DNA of 64,000 nucleotides from Psychroflexus aurantiacus (GTDB lineage Bacteria; Bacteroidota; Bacteroidia; Flavobacteriales; Flavobacteriaceae). This document shows positions 44,925-54,124 of this stretch, one piece after another. Where the stretch lies: NCBI RefSeq assembly GCF_010820555.1, contig NZ_JAAIKD010000007.1, positions 1-64,000 on the forward strand. The letters run 5' to 3'. Each line of letters starts with the position of its first letter. The first letter of the stretch is position 1. The notes below the pieces were generated by a model, which was not told where the DNA came from, did not search any database, and was given only the letters and a program-made list of their open reading frames with translations. Made by a program: the position numbers and the translations under genes.

Positions 44925-46173
44925 GTGACTTAGGGATTTCTATATAAAATGTCGTGCCTTCGCCTTCTGTGGACTCAAAGCAGATGGAGCCGTTTAAGTT
45001 TTCGAGATGCACCTTGGCAATGTTCAAACCAATGCCGGTTCCTTGGTTGTTTAATGCATTTTCCGCCCTGAAATAGCGCTCAAAAATGTGTTTTTGGTCT
45101 TCCTGTGGTATACCAATGCCTTCATCTTTTATTCTGAATCGAATCAGATTAGACTCTGTGGGGTTTACTTCAAAATAGATCGTCGTGTCCTCTGAAGAAT
45201 ACTTGATGGCATTGTTTAGTAAATTGGACAAAACCAGTTCTAAAACATGCTTGTCCTGCTTTAAACTGATGTCTGGAAGGTCTCGGGGATAAACGATTTC
45301 CTGTCCGTCCTTTAAAGTGATATTGGCGTTGTAAATGACTTCGTTTACTAGGGTGATCAGGCTAAATTCTTCAAATTTATACGTGACTTTGCCGGATTCT
45401 AAGCGTTCTATAGACAGAAAATCATTTAAAATTCCAGTGAGATAATGCACCTTGTTTTTGATGGTATTCAGATGTCGCTCTCGTTTATCCTGTTGCTCGG
45501 TTTGAGTGTATTTCTTGGCTAAAGTGGAAGAGGTTAATATGCCGCTAAGAGGAGTTTTAAACTCATGCGAGACCAGGGATAAAAATTTGGTTTTTAACTC
45601 ATTGAGTTCGATTTCCTTCTGCAGTGCTTTTTTGGTTTTAGTTTCAGCCAGTTTTCGTTTATGGACTTCACTTTCCAGCTTGGAATTGAGATGTTGTAAT
45701 TCCTGAATGGTTAATTTCAGTTCCTCTGTTCGCTGTTCAATTTTGCGCTCCAAGCCTTTGTTGAGTTCCTCTATTTCCTGTTGTTGAGTTTCTCTTTGCG
45801 TGATGTCACTTATCAAAGACATGACGTAACGCTTCCCTTCAAATTGAAAGGGGTTAAGCCCCGCTTCGACGGGAAAGATCTCTCCGTTTTTTTTGAGGCC
45901 GTAAATATTTCTGCCATGACCCATCTGCCGTTTTTCAGAATTGTCTATAAACTTATCTACGTGCTTGTGATGATTGGATCTGTAATTTTTGGGGATGAGA
46001 ATATCCAGGTGTTTGGCGATAAGCTCTCCTTTTTTATAACCAAACATAGCTTCAGTAGCAGAATTGACTTCAACAACATGCTGAGTTTCATCTACTACGA
46101 TAATTCCCTCTGAAATGCCTTCAAAAAGAAGATTAAAGATTTTAGAATTTTTTTGAAAATCGGTCTGACTCAC
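44917..46173 (-). CDS. PAS-domain sensor histidine kinase
   Basis: 418 residues with a GTG start. No membrane segment, so it is cytosolic. A PAS domain (about 8-130) contains VVEVNSATEAMFGYKKGELI and a PAC-type NPFQFEGKRYVMSLISDIT. A coiled coil (about 133-195) leads to HisKA with phospho-acceptor His203 (LVSHEFKTPLSG). The ATPase has NLLNNAIKYS, DEGIGIP, FERYFR and GTGIGLNIAK. It overlaps the receiver-Crp gene by 8 bases. The PAS ligand (redox, haem, flavin or other) cannot be read from sequence. Confidence 0.93.
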   Translation of the reverse strand: MSQTDFQKNSKIFNLLFEGISEGIIVVDETQHVVEVNSATEAMFGYKKGELIAKHLDILIPKNYRSNHHKHVDKFIDNSEKRQMGHGRNIYGLKKNGEIFPVEAGLNPFQFEGKRYVMSLISDITQRETQQQEIEELNKGLERKIEQRTEELKLTIQELQHLNSKLESEVHKRKLAETKTKKALQKEIELNELKTKFLSLVSHEFKTPLSGILTSSTLAKKYTQTEQQDKRERHLNTIKNKVHYLTGILNDFLSIERLESGKVTYKFEEFSLITLVNEVIYNANITLKDGQEIVYPRDLPDISLKQDKHVLELVLSNLLNNAIKYSSEDTTIYFEVNPTESNLIRFRIKDEGIGIPQEDQKHIFERYFRAENALNNQGTGIGLNIAKVHLENLNGSICFESTEGEGTTFYIEIPKSHE

Positions 46174-46189
46174 ATTTAAATGGTTTTAA

Positions 46190-46366
46190 TTAAAATCTCT
46201 GTCCAGGGTTGGGACCTGCTTTCAAAACAACACATAAGTTTCCGGAACTAAGATAAGCAAGGTTGAACTTTGTTTCGTGAAATTCAGTCTTAGAAAAATT
46301 GGATTCTGTTTGAGGAAATGCATGCATAGCGCAAAAGAATACTAAAGCAATGCATATTTTATTCAT
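46190..46366 (-). CDS. Small secreted protein of 58 residues
   Basis: ATG at 46366. A signal peptide (MNKICIALVFFCAMHAFPQ) is followed by a short 39-residue mature part ending GPNPGQRF. The -7 box TATATTTG is placed 16 bases before the ATG, and the kinase gene begins 16 bp after the stop, so it may lead the kinase/regulator transcript. A longer reading frame to 46591 runs antisense through era and is not credible. No family recognised. Confidence 0.55.
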   Translation of the reverse strand: MNKICIALVFFCAMHAFPQTESNFSKTEFHETKFNLAYLSSGNLCVVLKAGPNPGQRF

Positions 46367-46382
46367 GGATGTTGGTTTTAGG

Positions 46383-46390
46383 CAAATATA
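46383..46390 (-). promoter_or_regulatory. -7 box of the small secreted protein / kinase transcript
   Basis: TATATTTG on the minus strand matches TAnnTTTG. The ATG at 46366 follows 16 bases later. It lies 44 bp from a plus-strand -7 box for era. Confidence 0.55.
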
Positions 46391-46434
46391 AGGTTTCAAG
46401 CTAAGTTTGGATACCTTAGGTCGAAATGAATGCT

Positions 46435-46442
46435 TATTTTTG
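46435..46442 (+). promoter_or_regulatory. -7 box of era
   Basis: TATTTTTG matches TAnnTTTG. If it is used, the transcript begins around 46449, downstream of every standard start codon in frame with era. Confidence 0.5.
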
Positions 46443-47357
46443 TTCAAATTTAAAACAATAGCCATCGAAACTAAAACGCATAAAGCAGGATTTGTAAATA
46501 TCATAGGCAATCCAAACGTCGGAAAATCTACATTGATGAATGCTTTTGTTGGGGAGAAACTTTCCATTATCACCAATAAAGCACAGACCACACGTCATAG
46601 AATACTGGGAATTGTAAATGGCGAAGATTTTCAAATGGTGTTTAGCGATACGCCCGGCATATTGAAGCCCGCTTATGAATTGCAAAGTTCTATGATGGAT
46701 TTTGTCAAATCTGCTTTCCAGGATGCGGACGTTCTCCTCTACCTAGTGGAACTTGGAGAAAAGGCGTTGAAAGATGAAGCTTTTTTTCAAAAGCTACAGC
46801 ATGCCCAAATGCCCGTGCTTTTACTCTTGAATAAGATTGACAAAGGAAACGAGGCCTTGCTGTTGGAGCAGCAAAAGCACTGGCAGGAACAGCTCCCTGA
46901 TGCGGAAATTTTCGCGATTTCAGCACTGGAAAATTTTGGAGTGGCAGAAGTATTTAATAGAATTCTGGAACTGCTCCCGGAATCTCCTCCCTTTTACCCC
47001 AAAGACCAGCTCACCGATAAACCTGAGCGATTTTTTGTCAATGAAAAAATCAGAGAAAAAATCCTGATGCATTACAAAAAGGAAATTCCTTACAGCGTTG
47101 AGGTGGAAACCGAAAGTTTTGAAGAGTCCGATTCCATAATTCATATCAGAAGTGTGATCATGGTTGAGCGTGAATCGCAAAAGGCGATCATTTTAGGTCA
47201 TAAAGGGACGGCTATAAAACGAGTGGGGACTGAAGCCAGAAAGGATCTTGAAAAATTCTTCGACAAGAAAATACACCTGGAAACCTTTGTGAAGGTTAAT
47301 AAGAATTGGCGTAGCAACCCGAATCAACTCAAGCGATTTGGCTATGACAAGACTTAG
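46440..47357 (+). CDS. era: GTPase Era (start uncertain)
   Basis: An essential GTPase of 30S ribosomal subunit assembly. G1 is GNPNVGKST, G3 is DTPG, G4 is NKID, G5 is SAL, and the C-terminal KH domain contains VIMVERESQKAIILGHKGTAIK. Homologues usually begin MTHKAGFVNIIG; here the matching stretch is KTHKAGFVNIIG with AAA where Met is expected. The only standard in-frame starts are TTG at 46440, inside the -7 box, and TTG at 46407. ATA at 46458 or ATC at 46464 would fit the promoter. I give 46440 as a compromise. The 3' end overlaps the convergent neighbour by 4 bases. Confidence 0.93.
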   Translation: MFKFKTIAIETKTHKAGFVNIIGNPNVGKSTLMNAFVGEKLSIITNKAQTTRHRILGIVNGEDFQMVFSDTPGILKPAYELQSSMMDFVKSAFQDADVLLYLVELGEKALKDEAFFQKLQHAQMPVLLLLNKIDKGNEALLLEQQKHWQEQLPDAEIFAISALENFGVAEVFNRILELLPESPPFYPKDQLTDKPERFFVNEKIREKILMHYKKEIPYSVEVETESFEESDSIIHIRSVIMVERESQKAIILGHKGTAIKRVGTEARKDLEKFFDKKIHLETFVKVNKNWRSNPNQLKRFGYDKT

Positions 47358-47863
47358 CCGATAAGCTTGGACAAAACCTTGAGCAATTGTCTGGACTGTG
47401 GTGTTGCTTTTTGCCGGTTTCGGCGGGCAAAAAAATAAAGGGCTATCCAGGATAAAACAACGATAAACATTAGGATATAAACAAGCGTATTGGACTGGCC
47501 TAAGGTCATATTCGTATAAAGCCAAACGAATAAAGCCACAAAAGACAATCCTAAGAAGAAATGCACAAACATGAACATGGTCCACAGGTTTGGGTCAGGT
47601 CCAAAGCTGCAGTGCAAAATGCTTAGGTCTCCTTTTTGTTCAATTTCGAGATGCAAACGCGGAGAATAATAGGTTCTGTCGGCTTTTGGAATGGACAACC
47701 AGATGTGATCATCCAACTGCTTAATTTCTACTCCTCGCACCAGGGCATCGTCTTTTCGAACTGAAAATTCTTCGGCAATATTCATACCGGTAACTTCAAC
47801 TTTGAAACTGGGTTTGAGTTGAAGCTGCTCGTTTAATTCTTCAATGCGGATGAGGTCGGCCAT
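47354..47863 (-). CDS. Membrane protein of unknown function
   Basis: 169 residues. The soluble N-terminal part (1-90) is beta-rich and ends at LSILHCSFGPDPNLWT. Two membrane helices follow (MFMFVHFFLGLSFVALFVWL and LVYILMFIVVLSWIALYFFA), then a basic tail ending SRQLLKVLSKLIG. I do not recognise the family. It sits between the GTPases era and der on the opposite strand. Confidence 0.75.
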   Translation of the reverse strand: MADLIRIEELNEQLQLKPSFKVEVTGMNIAEEFSVRKDDALVRGVEIKQLDDHIWLSIPKADRTYYSPRLHLEIEQKGDLSILHCSFGPDPNLWTMFMFVHFFLGLSFVALFVWLYTNMTLGQSNTLVYILMFIVVLSWIALYFFARRNRQKATPQSRQLLKVLSKLIG

Positions 47864-47946
47864 GATATTTTAAAGGTCAAAATTTACGTAAATTTTGTAA
47901 ATTACAGCTTTCGTGAAGTATTCTACTTTATGAGCAATTAAAGACG

Positions 47947-47954
47947 TAACTTTG
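47947..47954 (+). promoter_or_regulatory. -7 box of der
   Basis: TAACTTTG matches TAnnTTTG and lies 21 bases before the der ATG at 47976. Confidence 0.6.
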
Positions 47955-47975
47955 CAAATTATTTAAAATACAAAA

Positions 47976-49280
47976 ATGAATAGCATTGTAGCCGTTGTAG
48001 GCCGACCAAACGTAGGAAAATCCACCCTTTTTAATAGAATGATTAAGCGGAGGGAAGCTATCGTAGATTCTGTTAGTGGCGTGACTCGAGACAGACATTA
48101 TGGAAAATCAGACTGGAACGGTCGTGAATTCACGCTTATTGATACCGGAGGCTATATAGTCGGCAGTGATGATGTGTTCGAAAAGGAAATTGATAAGCAG
48201 GTAGAGTTGGCGATTGATGAAGCGGATGTGATTGTTTTTGTAGTCGATGTGATTTCAGGAATAACGCCCATGGATGAGGATGTAGCCAAATTGCTTCGCC
48301 GTGTGGACAAGCCTGTTGTCCTTTGTGTCAATAAAGTAGATTCCAATAAAAACAGAACCGATGCTCTTGAGTTTTACAACCTTGGGCTTGGTGAATATTA
48401 CAGTATTTCTGCCACAAGTGGCGGGGGTACCGGTGAACTGCTGGATGCTATTGTTGAAAAACTTCCTGAACGCGAACCGGAAGCAGAGGAGGATTTACCC
48501 AAATTTGCCATCGTCGGTCGACCTAATGCAGGAAAATCTTCCTTTATAAATGCCCTGCTGGGAGAGGAACGCTACATTGTTACCGATATAGCAGGGACAA
48601 CAAGAGATTCTATCGATACGCGTTACACCAGGTTTGGGTTTGATTTTAAACTTGTGGATACTGCAGGAATCAGACGTAAGGCAAAAGTGAAAGAAGACCT
48701 TGAGTTTTACTCAGTGATGCGAAGCGTAAGAGCCATTGAAAATGCCGACGTATGCCTGATCGTCTTAGATGCGACACGAGGTTTTGAAAAGCAGGATCAA
48801 AGTATATTTTGGCTGGCAGAAAAAAATAGAAAAGGCGTTGTGATTTTGGTGAATAAATGGGATTTGGTAGAGAAAGAAACCAACACCATGAAAGAATTTG
48901 AAGCCAAAATACGACAGGAAATTTCTCCGTTTGTAGATGTACCGATTGTATTTATTTCGGTCTTGAATAAGCAGAGAATTTTTAAAGCTATTGAAACGGC
49001 GGTTGATGTTTATAAAAGTAGAAGCACAAAAATAAAAACACGATTGCTCAATGATATCATGCTACCTATTATTGCTGAAAACCCACCGCCTGCTTTGAAA
49101 GGGAAGTATGTGAAAATTAAATTCATTACTCAGTTGCCAACGCCACAACCTCAGTTTGCCTTTTTCTGCAACCTGCCACAGTACGTAAAGGAACCTTACA
49201 AGCGTTTTCTTGAAAATAAATTAAGACAAGAATTTGATTTTAAAGGCGTACCGATTTCTATTTATATGCGGAAGAAGTAG
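47976..49280 (+). CDS. der: Double-GTPase Der (EngA), ribosome assembly factor
   Basis: 434 residues with two GTPase domains in tandem: GRPNVGKS (about 8-15) with DTGG and NKVD, and GRPNAGKS (about 180-187) with DTAG and NKWD. A C-terminal KH-like domain ends [13 protein letters not shown]. It takes part in late 50S assembly. It is a single gene with its own promoter box and a strong terminator. Confidence 0.97.
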   Translation: MNSIVAVVGRPNVGKSTLFNRMIKRREAIVDSVSGVTRDRHYGKSDWNGREFTLIDTGGYIVGSDDVFEKEIDKQVELAIDEADVIVFVVDVISGITPMDEDVAKLLRRVDKPVVLCVNKVDSNKNRTDALEFYNLGLGEYYSISATSGGGTGELLDAIVEKLPEREPEAEEDLPKFAIVGRPNAGKSSFINALLGEERYIVTDIAGTTRDSIDTRYTRFGFDFKLVDTAGIRRKAKVKEDLEFYSVMRSVRAIENADVCLIVLDATRGFEKQDQSIFWLAEKNRKGVVILVNKWDLVEKETNTMKEFEAKIRQEISPFVDVPIVFISVLNKQRIFKAIETAVDVYKSRSTKIKTRLLNDIMLPIIAENPPPALKGKYVKIKFITQLPTPQPQFAFFCNLPQYVKEPYKRFLENKLRQEFDFKGVPISIYMRKK

Positions 49281-49306
49281 GTTTAAAGAATTAGTCTAAG
49301 TTTTTC

Positions 49307-49338
49307 AAAATCCAATTAAACAATTGGATTTTTTTTTA
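49307..49338 (+). terminator. Terminator of der
   Basis: An 11-bp perfect inverted repeat, aaaatccaatt (49307-49317) / aattggatttt (49322-49332), with a long T run. Confidence 0.88.
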
Positions 49339-49368
49339 GTCTTAGGTCTGTTAACCGACAAACCTATC

Positions 49369-52134
49369 ATGAAAAACATTCTATTTGCTTACATATTCTT
49401 TTTTACTGTTTTTACGTCTTTTGCCCAGGAATATACGATTAAGGGTCAGGTATCCGATAGTGTTTCTGATGCTTATTTGAGTTCAGCCACTGTTTTTGTG
49501 GAGACCTTAAAGGATTCAACCTTATTGAATTACACCATTACAAATAGCTCTGGCAATTTTGAACTTTCAGTTAAAACAAAAGAGAGCAGAGCTCGATTAA
49601 ACATCAGTTTTGCGGGGATGAAGCCTTACGTGGAAACCATTTCACTTTCGGAGCCATCCATCGACCTTGGTGTAATCAAACTTGAGGAACTTACCAATAA
49701 TTTGGATGAGGTGCTTATTAATGTGAACCGTGCCCCAATAACCATTAAAAAGGATACCTTAGAATTTAATGCGTCTTCTTTTAGTACTCGGCCAGATGCC
49801 AATCTGGAAGAAACCCTGAAGCAACTGCCAGGAGTAGAAGTGGATGCTGCGGGTAACATCACCGTCAACGGAAAACCGGTTCAAAGAATTTTGGTGAATG
49901 GGAAAGAGTTTTTTGGCAACGACCCCAAGATTGCAACCAAGAATTTACCCAAGGACATCATCAATAAAATTCAGGTGGTAGATACAAAAACCCAATCTCA
50001 GGAATTTACGGGAGAAGAAGGGGATTCTGAAAACAAAACCATTAACATCACCATAGATGAAGATAAAAATAAAGGGTACTTCTCCAGAGCTACTTTAGGT
50101 GGCGGTACAGATGACAGGTATGAAATGAGTGGAATTGCCAATTATTTCCAAGATGAATTGCGACTTAGTGTTTTAGCAAGTTCCAATAACATTAATAGTA
50201 GCGGTTTTACTTTCGATGAAGTTTTTGATGCTATGGGAAGACGCGCAAGATCCATCACAGTGAGTGGAGGTAGTTTTGGGATAAACGGACTCAACTTTGG
50301 AAATAATACGGGTATTACTAAGTCAGAGACAGCTGGTCTTAATTTTGTAAATGAATGGGGAGAGGAGTACGAGTTGGCTGCAGATTATTTTTTTGGAAAT
50401 AATAAAACGGATACCCGGACGTCGACAAGGAGAGAGAATATTCTTCCAGATCGACGGTTTTTCACCAACTCTGAAAGCAATGCAACTAGAGATAACAATT
50501 CTCACCGAGGTAATGTGAATTTCACCTTTAAGCCAGATACGCTAACTAGGATTAACATCAGGCCCTCAATAAACGGGAACACAGGAACAACTGAAAGCTC
50601 CAGTATTTCCCAGTCTTTAGATGAACAAGGAAACCTTATCAATACATCCGAAACTGAAAACAGAAATGATAACTTGAATTTCACTTTTAGTAATGATTTG
50701 TCCATTACCAGGAAGTTTGGGAGTAGAGGTGCGTTTCTGAGTTTTTCTTTTGAAAATGAAAACAACAAAAGTGAAAGCGACAACTTTTTCTTTTCCAGTA
50801 GGGAAACCTTTGGCGCTAATCCAAGCACACAAATCCAAGATCAATTAATTTCTGAGGATAACAATTCTGACACATATCAACTTGAAACTCGCTATCGATC
50901 TGTAATGACTGATAATTTATTTCTGGATGTAGAATATTCTTATGAAATTGAATCCAGTAAGAATGAAAGAAGTGTTTTTGATTTCGATAATACTACCAAT
51001 AGTTATTCAAATTTTAATGAAGACCTGAGTAACGAATTTAAAGTAAAAGGAGAAACTCATATTCCAAGCCTTGGTTTACGTTATGAAGGCGATAAATTGA
51101 GAACAGGCTTCAATCTTGGTCTGCTCAATACACAATTAAGAACTGAAAATTTAATTCAGAATATTGAATTCAATAATGACTTTAATAATCTGTTTGCAAG
51201 TGCCAATATTAGATATGAATTTGAAAGGTCCAAGCGGATAAGCTTATATTATAGAAATAGTAATAACATTCCATCCATTCAGCAATTACAACCGGTAAGA
51301 ATACAAACGGATCCACTTAATATCATAGAGGGGAATCCCAATTTAAAGCCATCTTTTAATCAAAACGTGAGTTTGAATTATAATAACTTTGATTTTAAAT
51401 CGCGTTCAGGTTATGGTTTTTATATGTCTTATAATTACACTTCAGACCAGGTAGTGCAGGTTACAGAAACCAATGAAGACTTATTGAGAACAACTACTTA
51501 TGATAATATTAGTGGAGCACAGAATGCAAATATTAACTTTTATTATAGTAAGCAAATTAAAGCAGTAAATAAAGACACTTATCGGCTAAGAGGAAATCTC
51601 TCTGGTCAATACGGTAAAAATTTAGGGTTTACTAACGGTCAGCAATTTGAAAGTGAAAATTATGTGGTATCCCCTTATTTGGGTGTTACCTACGAAAAAG
51701 ACCAAGTTATAACTTTAAACCCTGGTTTTGGTCTGGATTATAACCTTAGGAATTTCAATATAAATTCCAATAGAAATGAAGAGTTTACCAATCTTAATTT
51801 TTCACTGGAAGCGACAACTTACTGGCCAAAAAATGTAGTTTTCGGTAATGATATTACTTACTTCAAGTATGGTAATGTTGCAGCAGATTTCAGATCAACT
51901 TCCTTGCAATGGAATATGAGTCTTGGTTATCAGTTTTTAAAAGACAATGCCACTTTAAAATTTAAAGTTTACGATTTACTAGACGAAAATATTGGAACGC
52001 GAAGACAGACTGGAGATGATTTTGTTCAGGACACCGATCAATTGATACTGGAACGTTACTTTATGTTGAGTTTTACTTATAAGTTCAGTAAATTTGGTGG
52101 TAAAGATCCTAATAATTCGAGGCGAAGGTTTTAA
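49369..52134 (+). CDS. Outer-membrane beta-barrel protein, TonB-receptor-like, with carboxypeptidase-regulatory-like domain
   Basis: 921 residues from the ATG at 49369 (signal peptide ending TSFAQ). The reading from 49324 starts inside the der terminator and is unlikely. The mature N-terminus (EYTIKGQVSDSVSDAYLSSA) is a CarboxypepD-reg-like domain. A plug-like region follows (LEETLKQLPGVEVDAAGNIT, VNGKEFFGND). The C-terminal two-thirds is an Asn-rich barrel ending in an aromatic strand. It belongs with the outer-membrane-beta-barrel family proteins rather than classical SusC. No SusD partner is adjacent, so the ligand is unknown. Confidence 0.88.
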   Translation: MKNILFAYIFFFTVFTSFAQEYTIKGQVSDSVSDAYLSSATVFVETLKDSTLLNYTITNSSGNFELSVKTKESRARLNISFAGMKPYVETISLSEPSIDLGVIKLEELTNNLDEVLINVNRAPITIKKDTLEFNASSFSTRPDANLEETLKQLPGVEVDAAGNITVNGKPVQRILVNGKEFFGNDPKIATKNLPKDIINKIQVVDTKTQSQEFTGEEGDSENKTINITIDEDKNKGYFSRATLGGGTDDRYEMSGIANYFQDELRLSVLASSNNINSSGFTFDEVFDAMGRRARSITVSGGSFGINGLNFGNNTGITKSETAGLNFVNEWGEEYELAADYFFGNNKTDTRTSTRRENILPDRRFFTNSESNATRDNNSHRGNVNFTFKPDTLTRINIRPSINGNTGTTESSSISQSLDEQGNLINTSETENRNDNLNFTFSNDLSITRKFGSRGAFLSFSFENENNKSESDNFFFSSRETFGANPSTQIQDQLISEDNNSDTYQLETRYRSVMTDNLFLDVEYSYEIESSKNERSVFDFDNTTNSYSNFNEDLSNEFKVKGETHIPSLGLRYEGDKLRTGFNLGLLNTQLRTENLIQNIEFNNDFNNLFASANIRYEFERSKRISLYYRNSNNIPSIQQLQPVRIQTDPLNIIEGNPNLKPSFNQNVSLNYNNFDFKSRSGYGFYMSYNYTSDQVVQVTETNEDLLRTTTYDNISGAQNANINFYYSKQIKAVNKDTYRLRGNLSGQYGKNLGFTNGQQFESENYVVSPYLGVTYEKDQVITLNPGFGLDYNLRNFNINSNRNEEFTNLNFSLEATTYWPKNVVFGNDITYFKYGNVAADFRSTSLQWNMSLGYQFLKDNATLKFKVYDLLDENIGTRRQTGDDFVQDTDQLILERYFMLSFTYKFSKFGGKDPNNSRRRF

Positions 52135-52251
52135 TCCTATATCAGACGTATGTTAAACTCAATAGACTAGATAAATAACTAAGTTCTGTGTCCGGTTTGG
52201 GTAGTTTGTAAAGTGAATTAGATTAACAAACTACCCAATGGGATTTGTACT

Positions 52252-53061
52252 TTACCAGCTACCACCAGCGCCGCCTCCGCCAAAGCCGCCGCCGCCGAAT
52301 CCTCCACTAAAGCCTCCGCCCCCGCCGAAGCCTCCGGAAGAGCTGCCGCCGAAACTACCGCCGCCCATGCTTCTTCCCATGCTCCCCAGAATGAGGAAAT
52401 CGAGTAAGTCCGGACCTCTGCCGTGATTGCCTTTGCCAGAACCACCGCCTTTATTTTTTCTTGCAATCAAAATGAAAATAACGACAAATATAAGTATAGG
52501 GAAGATGGCAAATCCCCAGCCCACATCTTTGCTGCTGGATGTTTTTACCTGAGAGGCATCAAATTTCCCGGCAATAACCTCAAAAACGGCAGTGGTGCCT
52601 TCATCTATGCCTTCATAATAATTTGCTTTTCTGAATTCCGGCAGGATGATGTTTTCAATGATGGTTTTGCTTGTGGCGTCTGTAAGGTAGGGCTCTAAGC
52701 CGTAGCCAGTCGAAAACCAGATTTTCGCTTCTTTTTTAGCGATAAGAATAAGAAGTCCGTTGTCTTCCTTTTTTTGTCCAATTCCCCACTTCTGGCCCCA
52801 CTCTGCAGCGTAAGTGCCAATATATTCACCGTTAAGAGAATTGATGGTAGCTACAACGATTTGAGTAGATGTTGTATCGGCATAGGTTTCCAGCTTTAGT
52901 CTAAGCTTTTGTTCTTCTGCTTCCTTAAGTAGATCAGCAGCGTCATAAACCGCCATTTCTTTGGATGGCTTTTCCGGAATTTCAATTTGTGAAAATCCAG
53001 TAAAACTGAAACCTGATAGCGTGAGTATGCTGAATAAAACTAATCTTTGTAATGACTTCAT
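52252..53061 (-). CDS. TPM-domain membrane protein with glycine-rich tail
   Basis: 269 residues. A signal peptide (ending GFSQ) is followed by a TPM domain (about 30-165): VYDAADLLKEAEEQKL, TTSTQIVVATI, DNGLLILIAKKEAKIWFSTG. One membrane helix follows (GFAIFPILIFVVIFILIA). The C-terminal tail of about 50 residues is almost only Gly, Ser and Phe, as in YgcG-like proteins. Last of five consecutive minus-strand genes, 3 bp after the second TPM gene. Members often sit beside LemA, as here. Confidence 0.88.
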   Translation of the reverse strand: MKSLQRLVLFSILTLSGFSFTGFSQIEIPEKPSKEMAVYDAADLLKEAEEQKLRLKLETYADTTSTQIVVATINSLNGEYIGTYAAEWGQKWGIGQKKEDNGLLILIAKKEAKIWFSTGYGLEPYLTDATSKTIIENIILPEFRKANYYEGIDEGTTAVFEVIAGKFDASQVKTSSSKDVGWGFAIFPILIFVVIFILIARKNKGGGSGKGNHGRGPDLLDFLILGSMGRSMGGGSFGGSSSGGFGGGGGFSGGFGGGGFGGGGAGGSW

Positions 53062-53064
53062 AAA

Positions 53065-53499
53065 TTATCCTTTAGAAATTTCGTTATCCAGTTCGTTGGT
53101 ATCATCAGACTGATAAGGAAAATGTTGTTTCAGCTGTTTACCCGCTTCCAGGATGCCATTGACAAGTCCTCTTTTAAAATGCTGATGCTTAAACTGACTT
53201 AAGATTTCATCTCTGGTACTTTCCCAGAATCCTTTGGGTACCACATCATTTATACCCTTATCGCCAAGAATCACTAACTGATGATCATCTATCGCGACGT
53301 AAATCAAAACGCCATTGGAAAGTTCCGTTTTATGCATTTCCAGCTTTTCGAAAATTTCCAAAGCTCTTTCAAATCTGTCCTTAGGACATTTGTGTTCTAT
53401 ATGTACTCGAATTTCTCCAGAAGTATTGAGCTCTGCTTCTTTTATAGCCTCTACGATATCGTGCTCATCGGCTGGATTTATAAATTCAGATACTTTCAT
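53065..53499 (-). CDS. TPM-domain protein, short form
   Basis: 144 residues, no signal peptide. The TPM domain contains TSGEIRVHIEHKCPKDRFERA, LSNGVLIYVAIDDHQLVILGDKGI and a final helix. It probably acts at the cytosolic or membrane face with LemA and the larger TPM protein. It lies 12 bp after lemA and 3 bp before the next TPM gene. Confidence 0.85.
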   Translation of the reverse strand: MKVSEFINPADEHDIVEAIKEAELNTSGEIRVHIEHKCPKDRFERALEIFEKLEMHKTELSNGVLIYVAIDDHQLVILGDKGINDVVPKGFWESTRDEILSQFKHQHFKRGLVNGILEAGKQLKQHFPYQSDDTNELDNEISKG

Positions 53500-53511
53500 A
53501 ATAAAACGGGT

Positions 53512-54111
53512 TTAATTAAAGTCAAATTCAACTTCTTTAGCTTTTTCTGCGCCTTCATCGGCAGAATATCTGGACATTTCCTCAAATCCAAACCAGCCTG
53601 CAAAAATGGAATTTGGAAATAAACTGATGTGCGTATTGTATTTACCAACAGCAGAATTATAGCGATTTCTCTCTACATTGATTCTGTTTTCGGTACCTTC
53701 CAGCTGAGTCTGAAGATTCATAAAGTTTTGGTTGGATTTCAAATCCGGATAGCGTTCTACACTTACTAATAATCGGGATAAGGCTGAATTTAATCCACCC
53801 TGAACCTGTTCATATTGTTTTATGTTTTCTTCTGTTAGATTGTCTGCATTGATGTTTACAGAAGTTGCTTTAGACCTGGCTTCGATTACCTCTGTCAGGG
53901 TATTTCTTTCGAAATCTGCAGCTCCCTGCACTGTTTTCACGAGATTCCCAATAAGGTCATTTCTCCGCTGGTAAGCGCTTTCTACATTGCTCCAGGCCGT
54001 TTTGGCTTCTTCTTTTAAGGTTATTGCTGTGTTATTGAATCCTTTGGTCCAGCTATATAAGCCGAATGCTACAACAACGATTATAATAACCGGAATTAAC
54101 CACTTTTTCAT
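53512..54111 (-). CDS. lemA: LemA family protein
   Basis: 199 residues. An N-terminal membrane helix (LIPVIIIVVVAFGLYSW) is followed by the LemA helical body: AWSNVESAYQRRNDLIGNLV, LSRLLVSVERYPDLKSNQNF and ERNRYNSAVGKYN. The family is linked to envelope function but has no assigned reaction. It clusters with two TPM proteins, a common arrangement in bacteria. Confidence 0.92.
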   Translation of the reverse strand: MKKWLIPVIIIVVVAFGLYSWTKGFNNTAITLKEEAKTAWSNVESAYQRRNDLIGNLVKTVQGAADFERNTLTEVIEARSKATSVNINADNLTEENIKQYEQVQGGLNSALSRLLVSVERYPDLKSNQNFMNLQTQLEGTENRINVERNRYNSAVGKYNTHISLFPNSIFAGWFGFEEMSRYSADEGAEKAKEVEFDFN

Positions 54112-54124
54112 TTCTTTTGATTTA

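Noticed and set aside
46367-46591. Upstream extension of the 58-residue secreted ORF to a 133-residue reading frame
   Set aside because: It runs antisense through the start of era, and the signal peptide and promoter box fit the ATG at 46366.
52238-52426. Proline-rich 62-residue frame
   Set aside because: Antisense of the Gly-rich tail of the TPM protein; a composition artefact.
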